From contig NC_054084.1 in the NCBI RefSeq assembly GCF_017562075.2, positions 11,146,745 to 11,210,744 of the forward strand: a DNA stretch of 64,000 bases. Reading direction: 5' to 3'. This DNA comes from Anopheles merus. Lineage: Eukaryota; Arthropoda; Insecta; Diptera; Culicidae. Position 1 is the stretch's first letter. Each line of letters begins with the position of its first letter. The notes under the pieces are model-generated. The model searched no databases, was not told where the DNA came from, and saw only the letters and a program-made list of their open reading frames with translations. Positions 12,801 through 26,570 of the stretch are shown piece after piece. The translations under genes and the position numbers were made by a program.

Positions 12801-15800
12801 CTCTGGGCTCTTTTCTAGGGGGTAAAGGTTTGTGCAGAAACACACACGTTCCAGAGCAAACATTGTTCTAGTTTTTCAGCGGCAGCTTTTCTCGCTCCTT
12901 TTTTATCCAACCCGATTCTGTCAAGGCAAATTATGCGGACGGGTCTGATTCTGTTTTCCGGGCGGTGGTCCGCTTTCAACGAATAGTTTAACGCGGTCAC
13001 CATTATTCACACACACACAGAGCGACACACATACATTTGGCAGGCCCTTTTTATTATGCTAGTTCTGTAGCGTGAGCGATGAGTTCATTGCTCCGTGTTA
13101 GCTGAGAAACTATAAGCGCTGAGGGGGGGCATGGAGGCATGGATGACAGTTGTCTGATAGAGGATAGTGCAAAATGAATTTAAAACATGACTTTTAATGT
13201 TCATAAGCTTCATCGCGTCCCTTTGCTACCTTTCTCTTTATTTTAATTTGTTACAGCTAAGCGTGGTAGTGCAACTTTACCAAATGGCATAACATATTTT
13301 ATAATTTGCACTTGTTTTACACTAAGAAGAGCATGTTTATCAAATTATTATGATCATTTTTCATGGCCACAATCCAGAGCGTAGTGCAAATTCAAAACCA
13401 CTATTCCACCGTCCGATAAACCCAGTAGCATAACATTAACGCACTCTAAGGCTCAATTTCAAATGCTGTGCCCTGCCTTTATGCCGAGCAATCATCATCA
13501 AAATATGATTTGTAATTCAGCCGGCTGAGCCCCTCGGAGCGGAAAAGTGCCTTTTTTTTCGAAACATGTCTTCACTTCCAATAGCAGCCACACACACAGC
13601 CACTGTGTTGCGAGCGCGTCATTAGACGTGTATCACAGCAAACAATTAAAATTATGCTGCGAAATGGAGGAACAAAAAAAACCCCATCAACAATCGGACA
13701 TGGGCGAAGGGAAAGGGCACGTGGCCACATCGTCTTTCAAAAGCGTAGATTTTTACTTCCACTCACTTACATGAAGCTGCTGCTGGCCAGAAGGCAGAAA
13801 GGTAGGTGAGGTTGGTCCATCCGCAGCAAAAAGCTGTGGCAGCGCGCGCTGTGGCAATTAAAAATCACAAACTGTAGCCCATAAATCAATCACAACAGTT
13901 TTATGCTTGCCTTGGCGGAGGCGAACAATCAGCACAACCACCCACCACCACCCCACAACAAAAGCCATCATTTCTTTCCCAATTTCGAACGCTCGCACGC
14001 ATCTCTCTCTCTCCGTTCGGAACGATGACCAACCATCATCGTCAATGAAATCTGTTGCATTTTTCGCTTTATTAAAATTTCCTTTTCAAACGCCACCGGA
14101 CCGTGATGATGCTGCTGCGGTCTGTCTGCTTGCAGCTCCTTTGTTGCGCGACATTGGTTGGAAATTCATCATCTAAAATATTGAACCACACACTCCCCCC
14201 CCGTCGTCGACCGTAAGACAGACTGCGAAAGAGAGATCACAAAATGCCCAAGAAGAGACAGCAGCTTTTAAATTAAGCATTTCCGGTTTCAATTAATTCC
14301 AAACCGCCAGAGTGGCAATTTTGCGTCGCCAATCGAGAGACTCTGGCGATGCTTTGATATGGGCGATGATGAAAGGGGTTAAGCCACCCAGCGCAACTTC
14401 AACAGGCTTGAGAGCGGAGAGATCGCATCATAAGGTTCCCCGCTTCAGCAAAGCCTATTGCAGCGTGTGCCCCCCGCCGACCACGAGACGGATTGTTTTA
14501 GTTTTCTTTTGATAAAACACGCATCAAGTGTAACTGTAGTTTTGATTATTTTCACCACCCAACACCGGTCTCTCGTTCGGACGTTTTTCCCAGCAACTGA
14601 ATGAGAAAGCCAAATGGTGAATGAAAAAAAAACACTCCACGCACAAATCACCCGACGACAGTTGAATAATTTCCCTTCCTTCACACATTACTCATAAAAC
14701 ATGAAACATAATGGTTAGCCCATTCTAATGAGCCGAGCCGATAAGAGCCGAGCTTAGGGCGTGCGTACTTGACACTGACTTTTTTATTATTAGTCTCGTC
14801 TCTCGCGCTGGCTGCATCCAATTTTCCAGCTACTGTTTTTGTCTGCGTGGCCGTGGAAGTGCAACTCCCCACCTCTTCCTGCTAAACACATACTGCATCT
14901 AAATCATACAAATCATCCAAAGCATCAAGAGCATCAGAGTTAGCCGGCTTTGCCTCGTCACCGTACGCTCCCAGCAGAGCTGGAGCAAATAAATTTAAAA
15001 CAATTAGCCGTTTCGTCGTACCCCGTTTGCTTTTGTACTGTCATTTTGCCAACATACTACCAACTTGCTGTTAACAAAACGCAGACTGCAGCGCTGGCTG
15101 AAAATTAATCATCCCATACTATTCAAGGGTAAAAACAGTAGCGACAAGGGAGGGGGGTGTTGTACTGGATGCTGGTGAGCTGATTGATGTGCCTCTGTTT
15201 GCATGGTAAATGCAATACTTCAACGATAATTTTGACATAATCGGAACGCATAGACAATAACACGAGCAGCGAATGCGAAGTGATATGTGTCAAGATTAGC
15301 GTGCCGGAGCGGGATAAGCCAAGCTTTTAATAATTTTTATTGAAGTTATGCCGGGGCTTCAAATGAAACCTTCAATGACCTTAAGGCGACTCCAGCAACT
15401 GTCACGTATCGTATCGACGTTTTATAGCTTCGTGGATATTGTGCCAAGGATCTTTGTGCATTCCCTAAAAGTATGACTCATCACACGAGTTCCGTTGGCA
15501 CTTTTGGTGAAACGTTTCTGAATTAATTTAAATAAAATCAAATCCAATCATTTCTTTGCTACTACTTCAACAAGATTCCAAACAAATTTCATGATCTTTC
15601 CACTACTTTTGACTCTCTTGAGCAGCGAAAAGCTTCTGCCACTCCTTGAGACATAACGGCAGCAACTTCGAACGACAGTTTTGGAGAAGCGCCAAAACTC
15701 ATTCAAACTTTAATGCGCCCTCCATTCAATCTACTCAACCATTCATAAGATAATGTTCTTCACACACAAACGTTGCCGTAAAGGTAAAAAAAGAGAATAT

Positions 15801-18599
15801 CCAAAGAAAAAAACGCAACCCCACACCACCAAGGCCTCGTTACGGTTAAGCCTTTAGGCACAGGCACAGAAAGACAACTGGAAACGAGGGGTCCTGAACC
15901 CTGCCTCCGATCCAGCGGCACCCTAAACACTCTACGTCTTCTTTGTGCTCTTCACAGGACGCGTCAGAGGCCAAACGTCTACTAATGATTCAGCGTCTCG
16001 CCTGCAACGGTCACAAAAACGCAGCACACAGGAGAGACCCGAACAAAAAAAACACCCCGAACCCCAGATATATCCTGGAACGACGAAGACGACAGCCCGG
16101 AGCACAACACAGAGCACCGGGACGTGAGAATTTTCGCATTCCCGTAATTAGCCGGCAAAAGCTATTAAACTGCGAATGCATTTAACGGAGAGGAGAGTCT
16201 ACAAGGGCTGTGCTGCTGCAGCAGCAGGCCGCCCGAGGGGGTTGCGAGTTCTGCTCCTTGGCTGCAACGGGACCGGATGAGAGAGGTTCACCATCGTCCA
16301 GAAAACGCATCGCACATTTAGAACTGCACGCGCGGTGTGCACAGCCAGTAAAACGTGGCGAAAGTCAAACCAAAAGCAAACCCGGAAAAGGGACAGGGCG
16401 GCGTACGCCGAAGAGGCTCGACATGCGACTTCAGTGTGTGTGTGTGTGTGTGTTGAAAGAGGAAAGGTCTGCAGATAAACGTCAGATCCGGTGTGGAAAA
16501 GACCATTTCATCAGGCAGAATGAAGAAAACGTTATTACGTGTCGTATTATTTAGAGTCCCCGGACGAGAAACGTTCTTCAGGGAGATCGAAAGGCATCGT
16601 CGTCGTGGTCGTCGTACGAGTAAGCTGTCATTCTCGCTAGACAAAGGCTCTTGGCAACAGCAAAGGACTAACTTCTCTTATTGTCATTCCTGGCGTAGCT
16701 TGCAGGGAAGAACTTCAGAAGAAGCTAGTCGATAAATATTGCGACAAAAATGTTATGATTGCTACCGTCACCACATAAAAACACGACAAAAACCAATCAG
16801 AACTGGATTCAAAAGAATAAATCATACAAAGTGAAGTAATTTAAAACCTATTTCTCTGCAAAAAAAACAGAAAATAAGCGCATTGATGAACTGTGTCACG
16901 CCATAAACCAAATGCAACACATTAAGCAAATCATGCATTCTGTAGAAACAATGTAACGATTGCAACTTTCAAGTTCGTTTGATCATTCCGCCACTTTTTT
17001 CTACCATGGACTTTGATAAGAAAATTTTGCACATGTTCACTTCAATCGGAACGTGCACCAGCAGTTCATTATAACTTCCTCGAAATGATAAAGAATGGAA
17101 CGGCAACACTTTTTCAACGAAAAAGGTTTTGTATATAAAAGAAGTTCAATGTCAATCCTTACTGATGATCAATTAAAACGGACACTTTTATTCCCTTACC
17201 ATTCAATCAGTAATACAATACCTTGCAAGATTCATTACTTTATTATATGTGAGAATTGCTGTACAATTCAGACACTTTCATACAATAAATTCCAGTCCAT
17301 GTATGCCACCACCAGCGAGAACATTAAAACGATTCCCCATCCGCGGCAACGATTTTTAACACCGGAAAGAACAACCAATTCAGAATCGGTAAAGGCTTCG
17401 CTTTTCGATTGCGATCATTAAAATAATAACGATGACTTGACTCTCTCAGCACGGCACTCGTCCATCCTCAGAAACCATCCGGGCTCCATCGCACAACCGA
17501 CTATAAGATGCCCGGTACACCACAACATCCGGTGGGATTGGTTTTGATTGCGAAAGTGAAACGCACTTTGCAACTAAAAACAGAGAGAGAATGAAACCAA
17601 GCAGAAGAGATCACAACACCACACACCACCCAGGAGTGCTCGGCCGAGAAGAGACCGGAATGGAAGCATTAAACCGTAAATGCATCAGAACCGAACACCG
17701 TGCGCTCCTCCACCGGGGCGGCGTCGTGTAAACATTCTTCCCCGGCGATGCTGGGTTTTCAAGTTTTCAAACACGTTTTTGAGAGCGCCTGCATCCGCGC
17801 AAGACTCGTGTGCACGTACACACCGCCGCACATAAATCGCCGGCTCGGTTGATCTTCCCTTTGCTCAAAAAACAAGGGCCCGCATTCGCTTTAATCGTGA
17901 GCCAACCCCACCGAACCGATTAAGTGCCAGCACTTTTTCGCAAAACAATCTCAGCCGGTCGATTTACCCGGGACCGCACACTTTACACTTTCGCGCCGGA
18001 TTCCACACAACGCCCCAAAAACCCGCGCGCGGAGGAGAAGGATGTGAGCCCACCAATAAACACACCACAGATACACACACTCGATGTCCATAAAATTGTC
18101 CCGTCCGGGTCTCGGCCGAGTGCAAAATCTTTGTTGTTTTGCTGCTGCGAAAGAGTCTGGAATGCAACCGCGCGAGACTGTGTGTGTGTGCGGTGGTGGT
18201 TGCTGGATGGGAAAGTGTGTGGGTACGAGATGAAGCAGCAGAAAGGAAGTTTATAGTTGTTACCGCGCTATGGACGCCCTTTTCGCTTCCCCGCCCAAAC
18301 ATCTTGGCTCACTTGTTCAGGAAATGTGCACTTCACCGGAAATGCCGGGCAAATCTTTTACGCAGACTGATCCGAACGGTTTACAGCAGAGTAACAGCAA
18401 CAGCGAATTTGTCACGCTGGTTTACTCCGGAATGTAGGAAGCATTATTTCGCAATTACTTTCACCTATAGAATTCCGTGCGCATACGGCAAACAACAGAC
18501 AACAACAGAGGAAAGTTCCTGTATAGTTCGATAGGCAAACCAAGTAAAACAAACACAGCTTTAGAGAAACACAGCACAGAGAACACCCTTCTCCAACAA
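6899..18599. other. Long non-coding block without supported genes
   Basis: About 11.7 kb of AT-rich DNA with CA/GT runs, for example a GT run near 16434-16452 and CA runs near 7497, 11537 and 13008. Open frames up to about 114 codons are low-complexity or antisense to each other and show no domain. GC-richer sub-blocks occur at 15.9-16.7 kb and 17.4-18.4 kb. A TATA-like CTATAAGA near 17500 has no convincing initiator at the expected spacing. I interpret the block as intron or intergenic sequence. Confidence 0.45.
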
Positions 18600-19158
18600 T
18601 GGGGCCCTTCACGATTCTAGTCAGTATTTTGTATGGAGTTTGATAGTTGGAGACTGAAATCATGTAAACACTCCATACAAAACCACACATAAAAACTAGC
18701 CTGCGATTTTCAGTCTAGATTATTCTAGCCTCAAAGCTAGAATTAGATTCGAGTACCTACTCGAAAAATGGCAAAACAAGGTGGTGTTTACATTTATCCC
18801 AAGGTGAATTAAAGAGATCAAGTGATGGAAATCCCAAGGTGAATTAAAGAGATCAGGTGATGGAATCCAGAATCAAAATGTATGTAGTCCAGGAGGTCAG
18901 TATCACTTTTTGACAGGATGGGTTTAAACTTTTCCTCAAACAAGCTTTCTGGAGGCTTGACGAATACACAAAACACTCTTAAAATCTTCATTCAGAAACA
19001 GAAACGATATAAATCAGCCTTCTAAATGTATACACCTTGGGATAAGCCCACCTGTATATTATACCGACTTAGATAGAGCTGCTCGAAAACTGCTATACAA
19101 TGCAAACAGCTGACAGGCTGAAATTTCAGCCTACGAACTTAAAACGGATAGGGCCCCA
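18600..19158. mobile_element. Inverted-repeat element with TGGGGCCCT ends
   Basis: The block is bounded by TGGGGCCCT (18600-18608) and its reverse complement AGGGCCCCA (19150-19158). Internal inverted similarity is also seen: ATCCCAAGGTG near 18796 and 18831, against CACCTTGGGAT near 19036. A local hairpin is formed by TTTGTATGGAGT (near 18629) and ACTCCATACAAA (near 18670). No coding capacity. The perfect terminal repeat is only 9 bp and no target duplication is clear, so the outer limits are less certain than for the 6.5-kb element. Confidence 0.45.
18796..18865 (+). repeat. Tandem duplication of a 35-bp unit
   Basis: Two head-to-tail 35-bp copies (18796-18830 and 18831-18865), each starting ATCCCAAGGTGAATT, differ at one base (A to G). 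They sit inside the 18.6-19.2 kb inverted-repeat element. The near identity points to a recent duplication within the element. Confidence 0.9.
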
Positions 19159-19856
19159 ATACTGGTAAAATCCAAAATCTTCGGAATCTTTGAAGCAGCG
19201 TTTCCGGCAGAGGTCATGAACTTCAATTAGTGCAGATTTGAAAACTCAACAATTTTGCATCCTTACAACACACACACGAGACGACGCAAACATAGCAAAT
19301 TGCGAATTATTTTTGTTTTGGAACTAATTTCCGGCATAAAAAATAAACAAAAGATAAGGGCCTTTTTTGTGTGGTTTGCATTTGAAGGTTTAGCAAAAAA
19401 ACAGATGTGCAAAAACAATTGCGTACTATCATCGAGGAACGACAGCTGCGCAAAGAGCATTATCAGTGGTATGACCCCGAGGGGCTTTAAATTCCTCGGC
19501 TTAATGATTAAATTATGGCTTTCACAGTATAGTGTCAATCGAAACGCATCGCATAAACGGTATCAACCAGTAAGAAAGTTCTTGATAAGAGGTTGTAAGA
19601 TAACAAACGAAAAGTAACTCATAAAACAAATTTAAGAGCAAGTCAATTTAGATGCATAAGAAATAAAGCAAACAAGACAATTTAAATAGTAAAGATACAA
19701 GTGAAAAAAGAACAATTCAAAGCAAAGTGGAAAAAGTAAACACACAAGAAACTACAAGATAGAGACCAAGGAAAAAACCCACTTACAGAAAAAGGGAAAG
19801 ATGTCTCACACGAAGGAAAAAAACAAGAAAACGAATACAAAACAATCACACTTTAC

Positions 19857-19935
19857 CTTGGTCTTCTTAGCGATCGGATAATGGACGGAGGAAGCTCTGG
19901 TTCTATGATACATGCAAAGTGTACTGGCGACTTAC
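19857..19935 (-). other. Candidate 79-nt recursive-splicing exon downstream of ratchet point 2
   Basis: On the minus strand the segment between the ratchet junction (19936/19935) and a second 5' splice-site match, CCAAG|GTAAAG (19857/19856), is 79 nt. One of the three frames is open throughout and reads about 26 residues, beginning KSPVHFACIIEPELPP. Ratchet points in flies and vertebrates often need a downstream cryptic 5' splice site to be recognised by exon definition, and this segment has that layout. It could equally be a real cassette exon. No homologue of the peptide is known to me. Confidence 0.35.
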
Positions 19936-19960
19936 CTGTAATTGAGAGAGAACAACACAA
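19931..19960 (-). promoter_or_regulatory. Putative recursive splice site (ratchet point) 2
   Basis: On the minus strand TTGTTCTCTCTCAATTACAG is followed directly by GTAAGTCGCC, with the junction between 19936 and 19935. The pyrimidine tract, AG and perfect GTAAGT donor match the ratchet-point consensus. Together with the similar site at 5050, on the same strand and about 15 kb away, this argues for one long minus-strand intron removed in steps. It is seen in sequence only; splicing is inferred. Confidence 0.65.
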
Positions 19961-22900
19961 GAAACGTAAGTAAAATATCGCTCAACAAATATAAAAAAAG
20001 TAATAGCTTGAAGGATAAAAAAATAAATTGCCTTTTATAATTTTCTTTTTTTTTTGCAACAATAAAAAGACATAAAAGTTTCAACCCCAAAAAAACACGT
20101 TTCTCGCATCATCCCAAGAGACTGCTTGTGTTCAAACTGTCGTCGCAATCGAAAAACTTGTATTGTTCTGGCAGTGCACAACATGCACCAACAGCATGCA
20201 TCACAACACCACCATCCCCCTCCTCGCAATCATTCATTCTGTTTCCCTTTTTATTTCCCTCCCCAGCGTTACGCTACACGATAGCATGTGCACATGAGCA
20301 AGGTTTATGTTTTTATCACCATCACCACCAGCCTCTGCCTATTCGCTCTAGCAACTAACCCCTCGCGGGACCGATTCGAATGGAACGTACGTAGAACACG
20401 GCGACTTTCGGAGTGCGCATGCTGTTCTGCAGTGCAATTTGAATTCCGGTATATGCAGCCAGCAGCATGCATGCTCTCCCTCCGGTCCTCGGTTGCACCT
20501 GTGCGATGTGTGCGCGCACAGCCTGACACAATAACAAGTGGGTTCCGCGGCCGACTGTTCCGAGCGTGCTCAATCAAGCGGAAGAAGGAGAATAATAATA
20601 AAAAACCGGTAACAGACGAACACAGGCAACAAAAACATGGCAAGCAGCAGTGTGATGGGTACAACATACACCGACGAAATGCAAAAGGTTGCACACCTCT
20701 CGGCCGGTTATTTTATTGTTCCAATTCATTCCATGAGATGGTGGTGTGCTTTTGAAAAAAAAAAGATAAATTTGTTTCTAATTTAACGGCTGCGTCAAAT
20801 GATGCATAAAATCAACGGATGGATAAACAATCAAATATTTTTAATTTAATAATTCAAGTCAGCCCCAACACACCGACAGCCGGTAAGCGGAAGAGTATCA
20901 TAATATTACGTTGTGTGTTGAAGGTATTTCCTTTGTTTATGATCCAATGCAAATGGGAGCATCCACAATTCGACATAACATTCAAACCAGGCTGTTACAC
21001 GCATCGCCGCAAGTGCCGCTGGATGACACGTTTGAACAATCCCTCTCGAATAGGCAGCAGCGCCCATCATCCTCAATACACCCCGAAAGCGATTGTCAAC
21101 GGGATAAATTGCGCGTAATTTACAAGGTAACGATGTAAAACTACAAAATATGGCAACATCAGCTGCAGACAGAGCGCGCGTTACACAAACACGCCCATTG
21201 TAAGTTGTCCACTTTTTCGGGCGATATTATGAGCAGAAGGCGTAAGCGACGAACCCTCCACGCCGCATACTGCCTCTGCCTGCCTGCTAGAGCTACAGTA
21301 GCCGTGTAATTATTTGCACCGGTGTTGTGCACACTGCTACATCATCACTTATACCGCCGCCGTAAGAGGAAAACATTTGCACGTTAATCACATTTTTCCT
21401 GCACAGCCTCCGCGCCTTGCACCGGCTGCTGCTGCTGCCGTTGGTGATGGGAGATGAATGTTTGCGTGTGGCTGCGCGGTACACGCGACATTATAAACCG
21501 CGACGAAAACATGAAACTCGGGCTCCAAGACGCACCCGTCGATAAGAAGCAAGCCCGTGCACAATGTGGCAGCGGCAGCGCGGCTGTCGACGTAAGTTCT
21601 TCCCCCCAGCAACTCTCGCGGTAATACACACACCAGTTTGTGTGAAGAGAGCTGATGCGTGAGCCAAAGAGACTCTTAATAGCAAACAGAGTAACAACCT
21701 CTCGGTACTACAACACAACACCGTTGCATAATGCCAGCATGCGGAACAGCCGGGTACACGTGGATAGGTAACACAGTAGCGCGCAACTCCATCCTCTTCG
21801 AAGTTGACCGGTACAGAGGCATGGTTGTAGGTTTATGGAGCATTCTGCGCGGTAGCGAATCGATTTGCATTATCATCACCGCCATCATCATCATCATCAA
21901 CCGAGGCATGATATCTTTGCGCGAGAGCAATAATACTGTTTGTGTAACATAGAGCTGGTGGTGGCACTCTGCATCTAATGCGTTTTTTGGATACAGAACA
22001 CACACGAAAAAGCGTCGAGCAACTAGCCTCTGTGAACATGATGAAAAGACACATTTTTTAGTTTCATGCATTCTTCAACTGTAAAATTAGCTATTTCATG
22101 TTGTGAGAGGTAAAAATATCACAAACAATTGTCCATGGTTTTGATAATCCACAATAAATATTCAATTCAATTTCCTTAAGGAGTCCAAACTTCTCCATCC
22201 ACATGAACTTCATCCCTAATCTTACACTATGCTCCAAATGCCGTGCACCAGTTCAGTTCATGTTCAGTGCTACTTTACAACTCCAACAACCAAACCTTGC
22301 AAGTTAGCTCCTGATATCATACGGAAGAATACGATTGCTTTATCGAATTTCACCTTCGCCTTCTCCTTCTCCTCCAATGCCATAGACGTCCCTACGATTG
22401 CCGAAAACAGATGTTGCCCATCTCTGATTCCCAATGCCACAACCACCACCAATGGGTTCAGTTGTTTATTTTCGGATTTCGTTTCTTTGGGGCGTTCAGT
22501 CGGTAACTGCAACTGAAAAAAGGAACACGCTAACTCTGGACACACAAACAAACACTGGAAGTTAACCCAAACGGACTACTGCATGCTTTTTGCCTCTATC
22601 GTTCCCTCGCAAAGTGCCTAAAAGGATGCTTTCCTTCTCACTTTATCATTTCGCCGAAAGAGTTAACACCTAACCAAACAGATAAAAGCTGTCCCAAAGC
22701 ACACATGTGCATCTGGCCACAGAGAGCGCAACGATGAGGAAACACGGTCCCCGGAAGGAAGTTTGTGTGTGAGTGCAGAAGTTTTCCTGTCCCTACATAC
22801 TGAGCGCCCGCACAGAGATGCACAAATGACTCTATTGGGAATTGTTGGAGTTTGTTACACACTGGAGATATAGAAATACCAACAACCTATAACCATATCT

Positions 22901-25900
22901 CTCCTCCTTCAAACTTGGATTGACGCCGCAGTATTACGACCCTACTCTCGAACACGATCAGATACTGATAAGGAAAATGCGATGTAAACAAGGGAAGCAG
23001 ACGGAGAAAAAAACTTGCCTTTGCTTAAACTGTTGTCCCTCACTGGCTAATTGTACTTTGTCGCCACGTTCGCTACTTGCCGATCGCCAAATAAAGTGTG
23101 CGGCATTAAACGATTTTTGCCATTTTTTCTTACCCACACCCATGGCTGCAGCATGGAGAGAGCTGGCCGCATCCATCGCCAGCACCTTGATGGGTGGTGC
23201 GCTAAATGGTCATCATCATCAGCCACAGGGCCGAGCGAATGAGAACATGCGAAAAAGTGTGTGCGTATACAGACATATAACCCAAAGATATCGTATACCA
23301 CCACCTCCGAGCCCAGCAGTGGAGTGCTATCGCTCCGGTGGAAGGCTATTGATTGCGCATGATTGATAGCAATTGGAATCATTGAGCACACTCTCTCGTT
23401 TGCACCACCATCACCACCCAACCTCTTCAAAGGGCGCTGGGGTTGAAATTATAGACAAATCAAATCAAACGAAGGTGTCGCCGCGTATTTTGGACAGGCC
23501 CAGATGTCCCTCGAGCGCCAGATAACGCCATCGACATCCAAACCGGATCTACGGCAGGCGCTATTGGAGAGAGATAAACGCCATAAAAGCGCCCAAGATA
23601 GTGAAGTCAATTTAAAATGCAAATAATGCTAAGAGATACGAGGGAACCTAATTTGGAGATGGACAATTATCCACTTTCAGTGACTCTGGTAGAAATTGAC
23701 CATACACTATCGCCCAAAGAAACAGATCTACGATAGGCCCTTGCTCTAGATCGAAGATGTAGAGTAACAAAATGCTTCTTCAATGTACCTCCCCCTTACA
23801 GAACAATTTTTCCCTCCATAATTAAACATCCCCTTCTAAACCAACCACCACGTAGCTAAACGAAAACAAACCGACCATGTTTTTATTTGCCAAATAGCTA
23901 AACACCCCCCATCGTTTATCACCACCGTGTGCCGTCGGTATCGTCCCCACTCCATTTACTGCGAGCGGATCTGCCAAGAAGACTTCAATGCGATGGAAGT
24001 GTGTAGAAGTGGTGTTTGCACATTCTGCTATCTCTGTCGTAGCTCTTCCGTTTAATTTCATGTTTTTGGAGGAGTAGGAGTCTTTCGTTCCAATTTCCTT
24101 CAATACAACCGTCGCTGGGGAAGAGTACAGCATCGGACCAGTACGGGAGGGGGTTACTATTTCCTCCTTTTTCGGTCACTACGGACATTAAATGGCCCCA
24201 GGCACGGGAATGCAATCACCCAGTCTTCCCCTATCTAGAACGAAGACGCCACGTGCAGCAGCAGATCGTTTCGAGCGCTTAACATTTATTGACGAAATTG
24301 AGCAGCCCCTTAAACGACAGCTCTCTCTCTCTCTCGTTAGGGGGTGTCGCCTATTTGAATGAGCCAAAAATTCGATTATTTCTTTTAATGGCTCTGGCCA
24401 TGGTCCTACAGCAAACAAGGATGTGACTTTTATCGACAGCCCAAGGCATTTCATGTCCCTCTGGAGCACGAAAACACGTCTGGAGGGGGTTTTAAGAACG
24501 GAAAAGAAACATCCTGTCGTTCGAAGCAGAAAAACCCAAACGAGAAATTTTCCGCCCAATTTCCCAAACGCTATTACACTACAGCATGCTGAAGTGAGCA
24601 GACACAGTGCGTCACTTAACAATGCCGTTCCCTTTTATTCACCAGGCAACTTCATCCCCATTTGCGCTGAGTGGCGTTTGGAGATTTATGGTCGGCCTCG
24701 GCATAAGCCCGAATATGTGTACACTCCCTTTTTATTGTACCCATCAACAGCTACAATACCTCAACAACACCAGCGTGCCAACTATCACGGAGAGGCGGCC
24801 TAGCAATACACAAGCAGCAGGCGACGAACGCAACCTTTTCGATGAAAGCGTAACCTTTACCAGCATACGCCACGCTACTACTACGCGCTTCCAAGTGCCA
24901 AATATGGACGGATTCTTCTTTGTTTTGTTTCTTTTTTTGTTTTCTGTAGCGAGTAAGCAGCCTGTCTGTAGCTGATTAAACTTTCCTTGCACGGTTACAC
25001 TCACTGCGCACCGACACACTACTTCCCTGCCCTACGGGCACAAGCGCGGAAAGCAGCGAGAAGAAATTAGTCGGACGAACCAACCCAACAGCAGCAATCG
25101 AAACCCATGCGCCACCCAAGGGAAAGGGGAAACAAAATTAACCACCCAGACAAAACAAAGCCATAAACCACACGAAACAGCAGCGAAAAACCTTCACCTG
25201 TGGGGAGAGCCTGAACGCAACAGAAGAGACAAAAACACGAATGAAACCCGAAAGGGAAACATTCAATTTTTGGCCGGAATAAAAGCTCACCCACCAACCC
25301 GCTCGCGAAGGTCGTTTGCAAAACCCACAAAACTGTGCATGCACATACACACACATGTAAGACTCTGTTACTAACCGCTCAGGCAGCACACAACACGTAA
25401 CGAGAGAGCGAAAGAGAAGTGTGCACAATAATCAAACAGTGGAAAAACGGAAAAAATAATACACAATCGGAATGCAACCTCGGCAAAAACTAACCGGAAC
25501 AACGTGCGCGCGGCAGCACACGGCGGCACGCGGTCGGTCGTCCGGCGAACTCACCATAACTAACCTGCAAACCCCAAACAGAGACACACACACGCACGCA
25601 CAGAGAGCACAGAAGCAAATGTTTCAGCAGCTGCCATCAACACGCCAGTGGGGCCCAACAACAGGTTCATTTCGGGAGTGTGGGGGCCTTTCTTTTCGGT
25701 GCTGCTTTCTTTTTTAACCCGCCGAAAAACACACTCGCCACTAAGGCGAGATGATATCAAGTTCAAAAGAAGTAGAGGAAAGGGGGGGGTTCGTCGCCTG
25801 TTAGCAAGTGAGTATTTAGCGACATAATTTTAAAGTATTTTTTGTACAATGCTGCGAATCTTGCGACGGATGAGGAATGCCAATGTCAGGTGCAAAACTG

Positions 25901-26500
25901 GGTGCGAATTGGTACGGCAAACAGGTCAAACGTAGCAACTTGCATTGTTCGGGTGGGTTCGTCGCCTTTATTTATTTGCACAAGCCAAACAAGGAGATTT
26001 GAACGCCATTTAACTGGTGCAGGACCTTGAAATGTTTTCAACTATTTCAAACTTACCCATTTCGGCCCGTTTCAACAATCGCTGAATGATTCATAGTGTA
26101 ACAACTAAAGAAAAACGGCACTTCACAATTGCAAGACAAATTCACGAGAAAAGATTCATTTTTGAAAACTCGTTCAAGCGTGTGCGGGCAAATAAAAAGC
26201 ATCCTCAAACAAATCTTCCGTCACACATAATGGCTTCAACTGATGGAATTTCACCCTCACTTCACAAGCCAAGAAAGGGAGGGAGATAAGAACGAGAAAC
26301 ATTTATTGAACATACCAGCAAAAAAAAACCGACCAAACATCAAAGATTTCTAACGGATTTCTCCGGAACCGAACCGAGAACTCGAAGGAATCAAATTTCT
26401 TACACAACGTTTCCCTTCAGAACAAACAATCGCACCAGCAAGTAGAAGAAAGAGGGCAAAAAGGATACGCTACCATCTGTAGCTGTGCTTCCATTCAAAC
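19961..26500. other. Non-coding block, 20-26.5 kb
   Basis: No supported coding exon. GC-richer segments at 20.2-21.9 kb and 24.2-25.8 kb could hold promoters or regulatory DNA. A minus-strand CCCCACAG|GTGAAG near 25200 and a minus-strand ATG|GTGAGTTCG donor near 25550 are isolated splice-site-like strings with no exon I can defend. CAT/ATC trinucleotide runs occur near 21880 and a CA run near 25585. Confidence 0.4.
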
Positions 26501-26546
26501 TGATTTTCTACACCAAGCTATATTCCCAATTCACTCACGAGAAACG

Positions 26547-26570
26547 CTGCTGCTGCTGCTGCTGCTGCTG
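26547..26570 (+). repeat. (CTG)8 trinucleotide run
   Basis: Eight perfect CTG units, immediately followed by TAA. It is not in a supported reading frame. It is an ordinary microsatellite, potentially length-polymorphic. Confidence 0.9.

Noticed and set aside
17495..17510. TATA-like CTATAAGA as a plus-strand promoter
   Set aside because: No initiator at 25-35 bp and no gene follows.
25185..25215. Minus-strand CCCCACAG|GTGAAG as a third ratchet point
   Set aside because: The pyrimidine tract is acceptable but the donor lacks the GTAAG/GTGAG consensus.
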